Source of the DNA: an uncultured Caproiciproducens sp.
Lineage (GTDB): Bacteria > Bacillota > Clostridia > Oscillospirales > Acutalibacteraceae
NCBI RefSeq assembly: GCF_963664915.1
Contig: NZ_OY761810.1
Coordinates: 1,626,661-1,690,660, forward strand
Length of the DNA stretch: 64,000 nucleotides
Direction of reading: 5' to 3'
Position 1 is the first letter of the stretch. Each line of letters opens with the position of its first letter. Shown piece after piece: positions 25,184 to 33,374 of the stretch. The notes beneath the pieces are model-generated. The model ran no database searches and was not told the DNA's origin. It saw only the letters and a list, made by a program, of their open reading frames with translations. The translations under genes were made by a program, and so were the position numbers.

Positions 25184-25645
25184 TTATAGATTATCTTTGA
25201 ACTTTTCGAGCAGCTCTACGCCGTCAAATGTAAACGGCAGCTCCAGCTCTAAGAAATTGTCATCACTGTCGAGAGCAGCAATGTCGATTTCATCAAAATT
25301 ACAACCGGTCAGAATTTTTGTTTCACGACCATAACTGGTGCTGGGGTCTTCGTTAGTTACCTGCAGGCTAAAGAACTGGTCTAAACCGCCATTAGCGTAA
25401 TCAACAAACATTTGCTTAAACAGACTGGTTACCGCATGAACGGTTAATGTTCCGGAGCCTTTCCATGACGTCGCTTTACTGCCAACCGAGCGTTTGCCGA
25501 TAGCCTTAACGTCTTCCTTGTTTTTCGTTATTTTGGCTTCGATTTTCTTAGCAAAAAACAGGTCATAGTTTCTGCCACCGATGGTGACAAAAGCCTTACC
25601 TTCAGAGGACGCGATTGCATCCTCACTTCGAAATGCCTTTGACAT
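25184..25645 (-). CDS. Tail tube protein (XkdM-like, DUF2001)
   Basis: The 153-residue product matches the XkdM/DUF2001 tube protein pattern (SEGKAFVTIGGRNYDLFFAKKIEAKITKNKEDVKAIG and YGRETKILTGCNFDEIDIAALD). It polymerises into the inner tube inside the sheath. It follows the sheath gene by ten bases. Confidence 0.92.
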   Translation of the reverse strand: MSKAFRSEDAIASSEGKAFVTIGGRNYDLFFAKKIEAKITKNKEDVKAIGKRSVGSKATSWKGSGTLTVHAVTSLFKQMFVDYANGGLDQFFSLQVTNEDPSTSYGRETKILTGCNFDEIDIAALDSDDNFLELELPFTFDGVELLEKFKDNL

Positions 25646-25655
25646 TCCCGATCAC

Positions 25656-26978
25656 CTACCCTTCTATCGTAATGGTGTTGTAAATGGTTTCAATCACATC
25701 GACCGGTCGGACGGCGTAACTGACTACCATGGCGTCGATGAGGTTTCCCTGTTTCACTACAATGTCTTCTGGAACAACATCCCGGACTACACCGTTCGAT
25801 TCCAGCGAGCGGAAATATGAAAGAATGTTGGCCTGAAACAGGTTGCGCCCGTCCTGATTGTTTGCAACTTTACCGCTGTAATAAAGCGTCCCGCGATTGT
25901 TGATTTCAGTGCAAATGCTGAACAATATACGGATAATCTTGTTTTTGCTCATAGCGTAGGTGTGCTCGGTAGTGAAAGAGGTTAAGGTATTGATATCCTT
26001 TTGAATCAGGACACTGTTGCCGCCCACAGGGGAAGGGATAAAGACGATTTGCCCAGATTTTGCGTATTCGGTTTGCTGTGGGATGGAATATCTTTCATCT
26101 ACGTCCACCGCTCCGATATACTTCGCGTTCGTCAGACTCTCCGTCAGGGGACAGGCCGCAGTAGCTCCGGCTATGTAGGCAGTAGCCATCACGTTGGTAA
26201 CATGGGTACCGTTTTCAAGAGTTACACCATTCTTTATGGAAAGCACACCTTCATAATCTGCCAAAGTGTTTGGCACGGCCACCTGAATGTATTTGCCTTC
26301 TTCTTGAATCATGCGTTTTCCAAAGGCAACAAAAAGAGCCTTAACGTCTGCATCGTTGCAGGGGCAGGCTACCGCATTGACCGTTTGCAGTTCAATTGCA
26401 CTTAGAAACGCCGCATAATCGGCGCTGGTTACAGTCCCGTCCGCGCCATTTTTTAATAGTGTTCCGGCATTCACAGCCAAAGTGACATCTTGAGCAGCCT
26501 TGAAAAAGGTGATCCAATTGTTGTCGGAAAGACCGGCTATATCTGCAACAGTCTGCCGGCCGATTTCCGAAGTGTCCAACCAAGTGACAACATCAAACTT
26601 TCCGGTTTGACCGACGGTATTTTCAATTGAAACACTCAGCCGGTTTCCATGGATACCGGAATACAATGCCGTGCAAGTCAGGTTTCCAATTGTTGCTGAA
26701 GCTTTTACTCCCGCATTCAATCGGAACAGATAAACTTGAGAAGCGTTTTTCATTGCCTCGGTAACAAGCATTGCGTCGCTGCCAAAATCAGCGGCCAATT
26801 TTTCCGCATCCTCCTTGGTCAGTAAAATCAAAGTCTTTTCTTTGAGCCACGGAAAAACAACCGGAAGCCCCACAATGCCGCTGTCACCGGTCACAGACGG
26901 ATTTGCACCGCTGCCAACATAATTGGTATAAACGCCTGGCAGAACCTTATTCTGCGTTGTCCAGTTTCCTCCCGCCAT
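25656..26978 (-). CDS. Contractile tail sheath protein (XkdK-like)
   Basis: The 440-residue product has the sheath start (WTTQNKVLPGVYTNYVGSG) and the C-terminal signature RILFSICTEINNRGTLYYSGKVANNQDGRNLFQANILSY. This shows the phage has myovirus morphology. The start overlaps the preceding small gene by 32 bases. Confidence 0.95.
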   Translation of the reverse strand: MAGGNWTTQNKVLPGVYTNYVGSGANPSVTGDSGIVGLPVVFPWLKEKTLILLTKEDAEKLAADFGSDAMLVTEAMKNASQVYLFRLNAGVKASATIGNLTCTALYSGIHGNRLSVSIENTVGQTGKFDVVTWLDTSEIGRQTVADIAGLSDNNWITFFKAAQDVTLAVNAGTLLKNGADGTVTSADYAAFLSAIELQTVNAVACPCNDADVKALFVAFGKRMIQEEGKYIQVAVPNTLADYEGVLSIKNGVTLENGTHVTNVMATAYIAGATAACPLTESLTNAKYIGAVDVDERYSIPQQTEYAKSGQIVFIPSPVGGNSVLIQKDINTLTSFTTEHTYAMSKNKIIRILFSICTEINNRGTLYYSGKVANNQDGRNLFQANILSYFRSLESNGVVRDVVPEDIVVKQGNLIDAMVVSYAVRPVDVIETIYNTITIEG

Positions 26979-27228
26979 TGCTCACAACCTCCTTTTTAAG
27001 AAATTTATCAATTAGGTCTTTTGCTTCGGCTTCCGTATACTGCTTTGCTGGAGATAAAACAGCAATCATCACATCGCGGTTAATCCCGGAAGCAAATTTA
27101 ATTAATTGACTGCCTGAAAACATCGGAGCTTTTGCGGTTTCGTCTTTTGCAAAAGCTTCTTCAATTGTTGGCTGGCTTTTTGCGGCTTCATCTTCCACAG
27201 AAGTCTCTTTGCTTATTGTTGCTGCCAT
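26947..27228 (-). CDS. Small tail protein before the sheath
   Basis: A 93-residue charged protein with an acidic N-terminal half and a helical C-terminal half (VLSPAKQYTEAEAKDLIDKFLKKE). It has no family I can name. The last codons overlap the sheath gene and its start touches the stop of the preceding gene, so it is coupled within the tail operon. Confidence 0.75.
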   Translation of the reverse strand: MAATISKETSVEDEAAKSQPTIEEAFAKDETAKAPMFSGSQLIKFASGINRDVMIAVLSPAKQYTEAEAKDLIDKFLKKEVVSNGGRKLDNAE

Positions 27229-27668
27229 TATTTCAAATCCTCCTTGTCAATATTGATATTTTTAACTTTTGGAGTATTGTCGACCGGATACAGAAAAACG
27301 GAAAAATCGCATAGGTCATGCAGCTCATCCCCGTCATCGTGTCGGGTATGGTTGCGTAACTTCAGCGAGCAGCCGCTGTACTGAATTAGGCGAAGCTGCA
27401 GGCTGAGAGTAGCAAACTTTTCATTCAGTTCTTTCTTAATCTCCAGATCGTTCTGCTTCTCCGGTGGAACATAGCTGATATCAAGTTTTCCGGATACCTT
27501 CATGCGGCTTCCTAGTTCTTCACTGACGCTCACCTGCCCGGCGAAGCCAATCAGAAAACAGCGGGGCGGCAGTTTATTCGGCACCCACTCTGAATAAATT
27601 GAAGCATCCGGATAAAGCGCGTCAATACCGGCAGACAGGGCTGCGAGTATTATGTTAAAAATATCCAT
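27228..27668 (-). CDS. Tail terminator/completion protein (DUF6838-like)
   Basis: The 146-residue product (MDIFNIILAALSAGIDALYPDASIYSE... LPPRCFLIGF) resembles the tail terminator-type proteins of PBSX-like phages that sit between gp10-like and sheath genes. It shares a one-base stop/start overlap with both neighbours. Confidence 0.8.
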   Translation of the reverse strand: MDIFNIILAALSAGIDALYPDASIYSEWVPNKLPPRCFLIGFAGQVSVSEELGSRMKVSGKLDISYVPPEKQNDLEIKKELNEKFATLSLQLRLIQYSGCSLKLRNHTRHDDGDELHDLCDFSVFLYPVDNTPKVKNINIDKEDLK

Positions 27669-28177
27669 TAGCCTATTCCTTTCCTGATTGCATCCTCAAT
27701 TCGCTTTGCCGCCCGGTCAAGTTCCTGCTGGGCCTTTTGTTCGCTGTCCGTCATGACAAAAGCTCCTTTGACGTATGGCTTTTTCAGTTTGAACCAGATT
27801 CCCCATTTTCCCGCGTGCTTTCCGGTTTTAACCAGTTTGGCGGCCTGACCGTATTTTGATTCTCCCGGATGCAGTTCAATAAAGATGAGCCTGCCCGGCG
27901 TCTGCCGATGACCATATTCGTAATAGGCGGCATATTCCACCGGGTTAAATACTTCTGCCTGAACGCCTTCGGACGTTTCCACCACTCCACTTCTGTCCCA
28001 CGCGGGGGCAAGGGTGGGGGAATCCGGGCTGCTGCCTGTCGCGGTATTATCCTTGCACCGTTTCCAGTGTCGGTCTGTAATCCGGTTCAGCTGAGTTTTT
28101 GATTCAGCGTCTGCAATTTTCTGTGCCTTTTTCAATCGCTCCGTAAATTCTATAAACGGCTTCGGATCAATCATCAT
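27668..28177 (-). CDS. HK97 gp10-like / neck protein (YqbI-like)
   Basis: The 169-residue product fits the gp10-like minor tail/neck family: N-terminal helix followed by the motif VFNPVEYAAYYEYGHRQTPGR. These proteins join head to tail. The surrounding order (connector, closure, gp10, terminator, sheath) is standard. Confidence 0.88.
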   Translation of the reverse strand: MMIDPKPFIEFTERLKKAQKIADAESKTQLNRITDRHWKRCKDNTATGSSPDSPTLAPAWDRSGVVETSEGVQAEVFNPVEYAAYYEYGHRQTPGRLIFIELHPGESKYGQAAKLVKTGKHAGKWGIWFKLKKPYVKGAFVMTDSEQKAQQELDRAAKRIEDAIRKGIG

Positions 28178-28530
28178 GACCGATCATCCTCCGACAGCGG
28201 TACTTCGCAATGGGAGCCGGCATAGCTGAATGGCTTACCGGCCCACAGTGTAAAGATCTGTCCGGCTCCGGTCGTTACCACTGCTTTGTCGCCTTTGACC
28301 ATATCTGTATCGGGTGCACAAAACAGGGTATAGCTTCCGGAAGCCTTTCCATAATCGCCATTTAAAGAAAGTTCCCTGCCCTTATTCTGAGATAAGGCGC
28401 AGGGAATATTTTGTAAAACGGCGGTTTCGGTTTGTTTCGTTTGCTTGGTTTCCGGGTCTTTGGTATCAATACGGCGGTAGGTGCTGCAGTGGTCAAAATA
28501 GGTGCTTTCAATTGCTTCCCGCTCCGTCAT
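28174..28530 (-). CDS. Head closure protein (YqbH/gp16-like)
   Basis: The 118-residue beta-rich protein lies between the head-tail connector and gp10-like genes with 4-base overlaps on both sides. The position and the STYRRIDTKDPETKQ start fit SPP1 gp16-like stopper proteins that seal the portal after packaging. Confidence 0.75.
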   Translation of the reverse strand: MTEREAIESTYFDHCSTYRRIDTKDPETKQTKQTETAVLQNIPCALSQNKGRELSLNGDYGKASGSYTLFCAPDTDMVKGDKAVVTTGAGQIFTLWAGKPFSYAGSHCEVPLSEDDRS

Positions 28531-28865
28531 CGTATTTTCGCCGCCTTAAAAAGCGCGATACGCGCATCCATGCCGCTTAATCCGCTGCCGGAATCACCGG
28601 AGCCGCTGTCATATTCGATAGTGGTATCACCGCGCTTGATAGATGATACAGTCTGCTGGCCGCTGGCCGGCAGACCGGTTTTACTGATTTCGACAGCAAG
28701 GTCGATCCAAAGATACATAGCCCGATCCGGCACCACCCTGCGCCCGGTTTTAGCTAAAAAATACTCTTCAGCCTGATTAACAAAATCGTCAACCTTTTCC
28801 GGAGAGACATTGGTCAGCGCTGCCTGAACCTTTGCTTTTACCTTTTCGCGGTCAGCAGCTGCCAT
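28527..28865 (-). CDS. Head-tail connector protein (gp15/YqbG-like)
   Basis: The 112-residue helical protein (VDDFVNQAEEYFLAKTGRRVVPDRAMYLWIDLAVEI) matches the gp6/gp15 connector type that forms a ring below the portal. It follows two head genes and precedes the closure gene. Confidence 0.82.
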   Translation of the reverse strand: MAAADREKVKAKVQAALTNVSPEKVDDFVNQAEEYFLAKTGRRVVPDRAMYLWIDLAVEISKTGLPASGQQTVSSIKRGDTTIEYDSGSGDSGSGLSGMDARIALFKAAKIR

Positions 28866-28867
28866 TA

Positions 28868-29095
28868 CTATTCCTCCTTAGAATCGCCTTTTTTGCCGCC
28901 ACCTGTCGGCTTTTTATTGGGATCATCGTTTGTTCCGTCGGTTCCTTCAACCGCTTCTCCGGCAGGATTGTCTCCGGAATCATCATTGGAAGCGATGATT
29001 TCATACCCGATGGCAACGAAACCATCGGCTTCGGTTTGAGTGGCGACCTCACGAACAACGCCGCCTTTTTGCAGTTTAATTATTTTGTTATCCAT
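28868..29095 (-). CDS. Small head-region protein
   Basis: The 75-residue product begins MDNKIIKLQKGGVVREVATQTEADGFVAIGY and ends in a Gly/Asp/Lys-rich tail. It follows the major capsid gene by 25 bases with a good AAGGAG. Similar small proteins follow capsid genes of clostridial phages. It may be a head decoration or join protein; this is from position only. Confidence 0.75.
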   Translation of the reverse strand: MDNKIIKLQKGGVVREVATQTEADGFVAIGYEIIASNDDSGDNPAGEAVEGTDGTNDDPNKKPTGGGKKGDSKEE

Positions 29096-29120
29096 TTTTT
29101 ATTCTCCTTCAATTACGTGA

Positions 29121-30074
29121 TTATGTATTGCTGCGAACACAAGCGGCCAATGTAACAACCTGATTTTTCATTACCCACAGATCGTACAGTAGATGGTAAT
29201 TAATGGTGGTTTCATCTCCGGTCTGATTCTCATCAGCAGAAAACACTTTTAGGCTGTCAATTTTACCAACTGCAATCGGGGCAGATGAGTTCATAATCAG
29301 AAATTCAATTTGCTCAGAAGTATCATCCTTGACAATGCCGCCTGCTTCCTGTCCTGCCGTGCGTCCGTCAAGCACTTTAATTACAGTCTGTAAGCGTTTG
29401 GATGGCACAAACACACATGGCAAATCATTTACCATCATGCCCCGGTAAGTAACTCCGTTGACAGAAATTTCCTTGTCGAACGTAATGGAATTATTGTTAT
29501 TTTTGGATTCATCGCGGAAAGCCTGCTCATTTTTCAGACTGATAAAGCAGACAAAGTCAGCATCTTCTCCGGAATCATCCTTTGTAATGGTGTAGAGGCT
29601 TTTCAACGCTGTGACCACTGCAGACACCGGATCAGCTTTTGCTACCCTTGCAATATGGCTGGTTTTGTAAGCGGTGCTAGCGGCCAGCTGAGAATAAATT
29701 CGATTGAAACGGAACATATCCTGCTCCGGTACAAGCTGCTTGCGCGAAAATTCGCGTGTTACATTTTCAGTAGTCGTCATGAAGTGGGAATCATTCGGGT
29801 CTAGACGGCCCAACTCAAATTTGACAGCTCTATCCATTTCCATGGTGTAGGGTACCCATTCCAATTTAACGGAACCATTGGGATATTTGGATGCAGATGA
29901 GCTTCCGTAGTTACCGAGGCCGCTCACACTGAGCTGTGCAATTTTGACATCCTTACCGCCGCTGTATTCGATTTGGTCATCGTTTGGAACCATCCATTGG
30001 GTGGATGATTTTGCCTCCAACTCCTCATCAATAAAGCCCTGATATACTTCTGCGTAATCAATTTGATTTGCCAT
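29121..30074 (-). CDS. Major capsid protein
   Basis: The 317-residue product (MANQIDYAEVYQGFIDEELEAKSSTQWM...) resembles HK97-fold capsid proteins of SPP1-like Firmicutes phages. The ATG at 30074 follows AAGGAGTGATTGACA, so it is preferred over the TTG at 30080. It lies directly after the scaffold gene. Confidence 0.88.
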   Translation of the reverse strand: MANQIDYAEVYQGFIDEELEAKSSTQWMVPNDDQIEYSGGKDVKIAQLSVSGLGNYGSSSASKYPNGSVKLEWVPYTMEMDRAVKFELGRLDPNDSHFMTTTENVTREFSRKQLVPEQDMFRFNRIYSQLAASTAYKTSHIARVAKADPVSAVVTALKSLYTITKDDSGEDADFVCFISLKNEQAFRDESKNNNNSITFDKEISVNGVTYRGMMVNDLPCVFVPSKRLQTVIKVLDGRTAGQEAGGIVKDDTSEQIEFLIMNSSAPIAVGKIDSLKVFSADENQTGDETTINYHLLYDLWVMKNQVVTLAACVRSNT

Positions 30075-30091
30075 TGTCAATCACTCCTTCA

Positions 30092-30652
30092 TTATTTTAC
30101 AGAAACGCCACGGGGGCGTTTCTTGCCTTCGTCGCCCAGCTCACCGGCTGCTGTGCCTTTGGGGACATAGCCGTTAGCCTTAAATCGCTGGTCAACACCG
30201 ACCTGAACACCTTTGTCATAAGCGGCCTTGAGCGTTTTGATTCTTTCATCCGTGTCCTTCTCATCGCTGCCCTTGACAAATGGAACAAACTCCACCGGCA
30301 GTCCGGCTGCGGAAAGCTGCTTTGTGGTGTAACCGGCCAGCTTTTCATCGGACATCTGCTTTTGGAGGTAAACTACTTTTTCTTCGGCAGTCATTTTTTC
30401 AAAATCCTTGGCTTCCTCCAAGTGCTTTTTGTAATCTTCAATTGCCTGCTGTCTCGCCGATTCAAGCTGCTCTGTAGTGATTGCGGCAGCCGGCTCTTTT
30501 GTAGGCTCCTTGGCCGGTTCCTGTTTTGCTGGCTCTTGGGCTTTGGCCTCTTCACCCGGTTCTTGCTTTTCCGGTTCAGTGGCCGGTTCTGCCGTACCAC
30601 CACCAGCATATCTGCGGGTCAACATCAAAAGGGCATTTCTCTTTTTTCTCAT
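30092..30652 (-). CDS. Capsid scaffolding protein (DUF4355-like)
   Basis: The 186-residue product has an N-terminal repetitive Glu/Pro/Ala/Lys stretch (about 22-58) and a helical, charged middle (QAIEDYKKHLEEAKDFEKMTAEEKVVYLQKQM) ending in a basic tail. This matches DUF4355 scaffolds encoded just before major capsid genes. The repeat segment consists of PAKEPTKEPA-like units. Confidence 0.88.
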   Translation of the reverse strand: MRKKRNALLMLTRRYAGGGTAEPATEPEKQEPGEEAKAQEPAKQEPAKEPTKEPAAAITTEQLESARQQAIEDYKKHLEEAKDFEKMTAEEKVVYLQKQMSDEKLAGYTTKQLSAAGLPVEFVPFVKGSDEKDTDERIKTLKAAYDKGVQVGVDQRFKANGYVPKGTAAGELGDEGKKRPRGVSVK

Positions 30653-30684
30653 CTTGAAGACTCCTTTAATAATATTTTGATATA

Positions 30685-30714
30685 TTTAAAAACACCCTTT
30701 AAAAGGCGTTTAAA
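30685..30714. repeat. Phased TTTAAA triad (30.7 kb)
   Basis: TTTAAA centres at 30687.5, 30700.5 and 30711.5 in the 67-bp gap between the minor capsid and scaffold genes. Confidence 0.5.
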
Positions 30715-30719
30715 ACAGC

Positions 30720-31958
30720 TTATTCCCCGGATTTCCGATTTTGATAATTTTGGCTTCGGTACTTCGATTTCATCGAATCCCACGCGACATGATCCGTATA
30801 CTTGATGTTTTGAAATTTATCTAAACTGCCCGGAGCATCTTTGCTTAATGTGGCTTTGTACTTCTCATACTGCTGCGCGTCGGCTGTGCCGTTTTTATAT
30901 TTTTGTTCTGCAAGTGTCTCTTCAGGATTACCTTTTGCGTATTTTTCATACCATTCCCGGTATGTCATGTTGGACGGAATTTTATAGGTTTCACCTTTTC
31001 CGCTGCGGGCAATGCGGGTGTCATCGGCGTCCAACTCATCATCTGGAAGAAAGGGAACGGTTTTGGAACGGCAGAACGGATGCAGCGGCGGCATATTTAC
31101 TCCAACATGGCCATCACTGACCTGAAATATCCTGCCATCCATATCCCGGCAGATCTCCGACGTTTTAAAATCAAGTGTGGCGCGGAATTGAAAGCGCGGG
31201 GTGCCGTTCTCCTCATAGGCTAAAAGATTTGCTTTGGACGATACCTGACTGTGTTCCGTGCGGATCAGGCGGCGAGCATGATAGGCGCTCATATCCATTG
31301 CCTTCTGCAGCTCGTTGACCATCTGTCCGTTCGAAGAACCTTGAATAACTCCGCTGGTGACAATCCGGTTCAGATATCGGGACAGCGAGACCCGGTGGTC
31401 TCCCCAAATACGCTCGGAATAGTTCTTTCCTTTCCAAGCGGTGGATGTGGCTGCCTGAATCTGGTGTGTGCTGATCCTGTTGAAGTTGCTGCCATATCCA
31501 ATAAACTGCTGATAATCAAAAATTGTCTTGTAATAGCTTTCCTCAAAGGCTTTTGTAAGGCTTTGCTCTGTGACCAGCGCGTAATCACCGTATAGATCGG
31601 TAGCCAGCATGTTCAGCTGCATAATCAAAAATTCTTCCCGGCTGACCGCCCTGCTGTAGAATGCCTTATCCAGCAATTTTTTTAGTTCTCCATCCAGCGG
31701 ATACTTTTTTGAAAGCACCTGACCTTCCTGCAGGGTAATATTCAGCGCTTGACGGTCGGGCAGAACCGCTTTTGCTTCCTGAAGACTAATACCTTCTTTG
31801 TCGGCGTATTTTTTATAAAACTCATTGATCTTGGCTTGCATTTCTCGGGTGCAGCGCTTAAACCAGCGAGTGACGAGCTGCGCTTTCCGCTGGCTGTACT
31901 GAAATTCTTTAACGGCGTTCTGTTCGGCGCGTTCCAGCCAATAGTCGGAATTGTCCAA
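30720..31958 (-). CDS. Minor capsid / head morphogenesis protein (SPP1 gp7-like)
   Basis: The 412-residue product contains the SPP1 gp7 domain (about 180-300; ARRLIRTEHSQVSSKANLLAYEENG and RATLDFKTSEICRDMDGRIF...PPLHPFCRS). It is a few-copy head protein, often carried with the portal. It lies immediately downstream of the portal gene. Confidence 0.92.
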   Translation of the reverse strand: MDNSDYWLERAEQNAVKEFQYSQRKAQLVTRWFKRCTREMQAKINEFYKKYADKEGISLQEAKAVLPDRQALNITLQEGQVLSKKYPLDGELKKLLDKAFYSRAVSREEFLIMQLNMLATDLYGDYALVTEQSLTKAFEESYYKTIFDYQQFIGYGSNFNRISTHQIQAATSTAWKGKNYSERIWGDHRVSLSRYLNRIVTSGVIQGSSNGQMVNELQKAMDMSAYHARRLIRTEHSQVSSKANLLAYEENGTPRFQFRATLDFKTSEICRDMDGRIFQVSDGHVGVNMPPLHPFCRSKTVPFLPDDELDADDTRIARSGKGETYKIPSNMTYREWYEKYAKGNPEETLAEQKYKNGTADAQQYEKYKATLSKDAPGSLDKFQNIKYTDHVAWDSMKSKYRSQNYQNRKSGE

Positions 31959-33374
31959 TTAGAAGACCTCCTCAGAATCCCCGGCTCCATCATTCCCGGT
32001 TTCGCTGCCATCGCCGGTGTTTTCTTCTTTTGCCTGTTCGTTCTGCTTCTTTTTCAGCTCCGCAGCAGCATCATCAATTTCCGGATACATGCCAATCAAT
32101 GTTTCTTCAGACAAAATGTCCCGGAGAAGGTTGATGGTCTGTGCAGCTTCGTAAGTATTAGCCACCGCCGAGCGGTCAAAGGACAGCTTTACGGTTCTCC
32201 AATCATAATTGGTGTTTTTTAGGGCGTTAATGTATTCGGTAACCAACCGGACTTTTTTAGTCTCAGACGAAGTGAAATAAGTCTGCTTCTCAATCGACAG
32301 CTCCTCCAAGCCAAACAGCTTGTATTTAATGGCCACGCCGGAAAGATTTCCGGCAAATGCCTCATCTGTAAGGTTTGGAACCTGAGAGAGAAAAAATATA
32401 TCTTTATATGAACGGTTTTTATGATTTTCTGATGCCGTATCATTTGTATCTTTAGTAATAAATCCCGGCTTGCATCCGGTCGGTGCATAAATGATTCGGT
32501 TCTTTTTCATAACCTTGGCGCTGTCTTCAGCCGACAGTTCATTGCCATCCTCATCTTCCGCATTGAGGTCGTCAATGCCCTCAAAGACGAGATAAGCGTC
32601 AGTGAAGTAATCAAGGTCGTTTGCAGTATCGCTGACGGCTTTGTCATAAGCGTCGATCTGAGGGATAACATCCTCATAATCGCCTTTTATTTCCGCATTG
32701 TTCATGCGGACAATAATTGGGACATCGGAAAAGTTATGGCTGAATTTCTCCTGCTGTTTCCACTGGCCGCCGCTCATGCGCTTAAAATTGTAGACGTAAT
32801 ATTTGGTATAAATATCTACATATTCAATGTCGTTGCTGTGGCTGTCAATACTTGTAATTTTGTATGGGCGCAGGGCCATAGCTAAAAAGTTTGAAGGCGT
32901 CTGACTGAAAACCGGAATAATTTCATCTGCCTTGTAAAATTGAGTCTTTAACTTTCCTTCCGGATTGATGAAAAGTAGCTCATAGGAGATGCCGCGTTTG
33001 CTCATTTCCTTTGATTCTTCAAAATGCTTGATTTTAGTCATATTAGAATCAAGAATATCGTCAAGCTCTTTTTTGTATTCCGGATCATCCGTTTCGTATC
33101 TTACACCGTATCCCATAAAATAGGCCGTTGCAATTTTTGTGATGTATTTTGCGAAAGCATGGGAAATCTTGTTGTTTGGCTTGTCGGGATCATCCATGCT
33201 GCGGCTTTGAATTTCTGTTTCGTTATGATAATACTTTTCAAGATAATTCAGCCGGCGCTTATTTGGTTTGAATTTTGTCAGGCAGTAGTCAATGACTTCC
33301 GCAGTAATTTCAATATCGTCAGTCAGCTTAATCTCAATCGGGCGGGGAATCTTGTTCTTGATATCGCCGTTCAT
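31959..33374 (-). CDS. Portal protein (SPP1 gp6 type)
   Basis: The 471-residue product has the SPP1 gp6/phage_prot_Gp6 pattern: YYHNETEIQSRSMDDPDKPNNKISHAFAKYITKIATAYFMGYGV near the N-terminus and a charged C-terminus. It forms the dodecameric portal for DNA packaging. It is not the Mu gp29 family, so the head module was acquired separately from the transposition module. Its start overlaps the terminase stop. Confidence 0.93.
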   Translation of the reverse strand: MNGDIKNKIPRPIEIKLTDDIEITAEVIDYCLTKFKPNKRRLNYLEKYYHNETEIQSRSMDDPDKPNNKISHAFAKYITKIATAYFMGYGVRYETDDPEYKKELDDILDSNMTKIKHFEESKEMSKRGISYELLFINPEGKLKTQFYKADEIIPVFSQTPSNFLAMALRPYKITSIDSHSNDIEYVDIYTKYYVYNFKRMSGGQWKQQEKFSHNFSDVPIIVRMNNAEIKGDYEDVIPQIDAYDKAVSDTANDLDYFTDAYLVFEGIDDLNAEDEDGNELSAEDSAKVMKKNRIIYAPTGCKPGFITKDTNDTASENHKNRSYKDIFFLSQVPNLTDEAFAGNLSGVAIKYKLFGLEELSIEKQTYFTSSETKKVRLVTEYINALKNTNYDWRTVKLSFDRSAVANTYEAAQTINLLRDILSEETLIGMYPEIDDAAAELKKKQNEQAKEENTGDGSETGNDGAGDSEEVF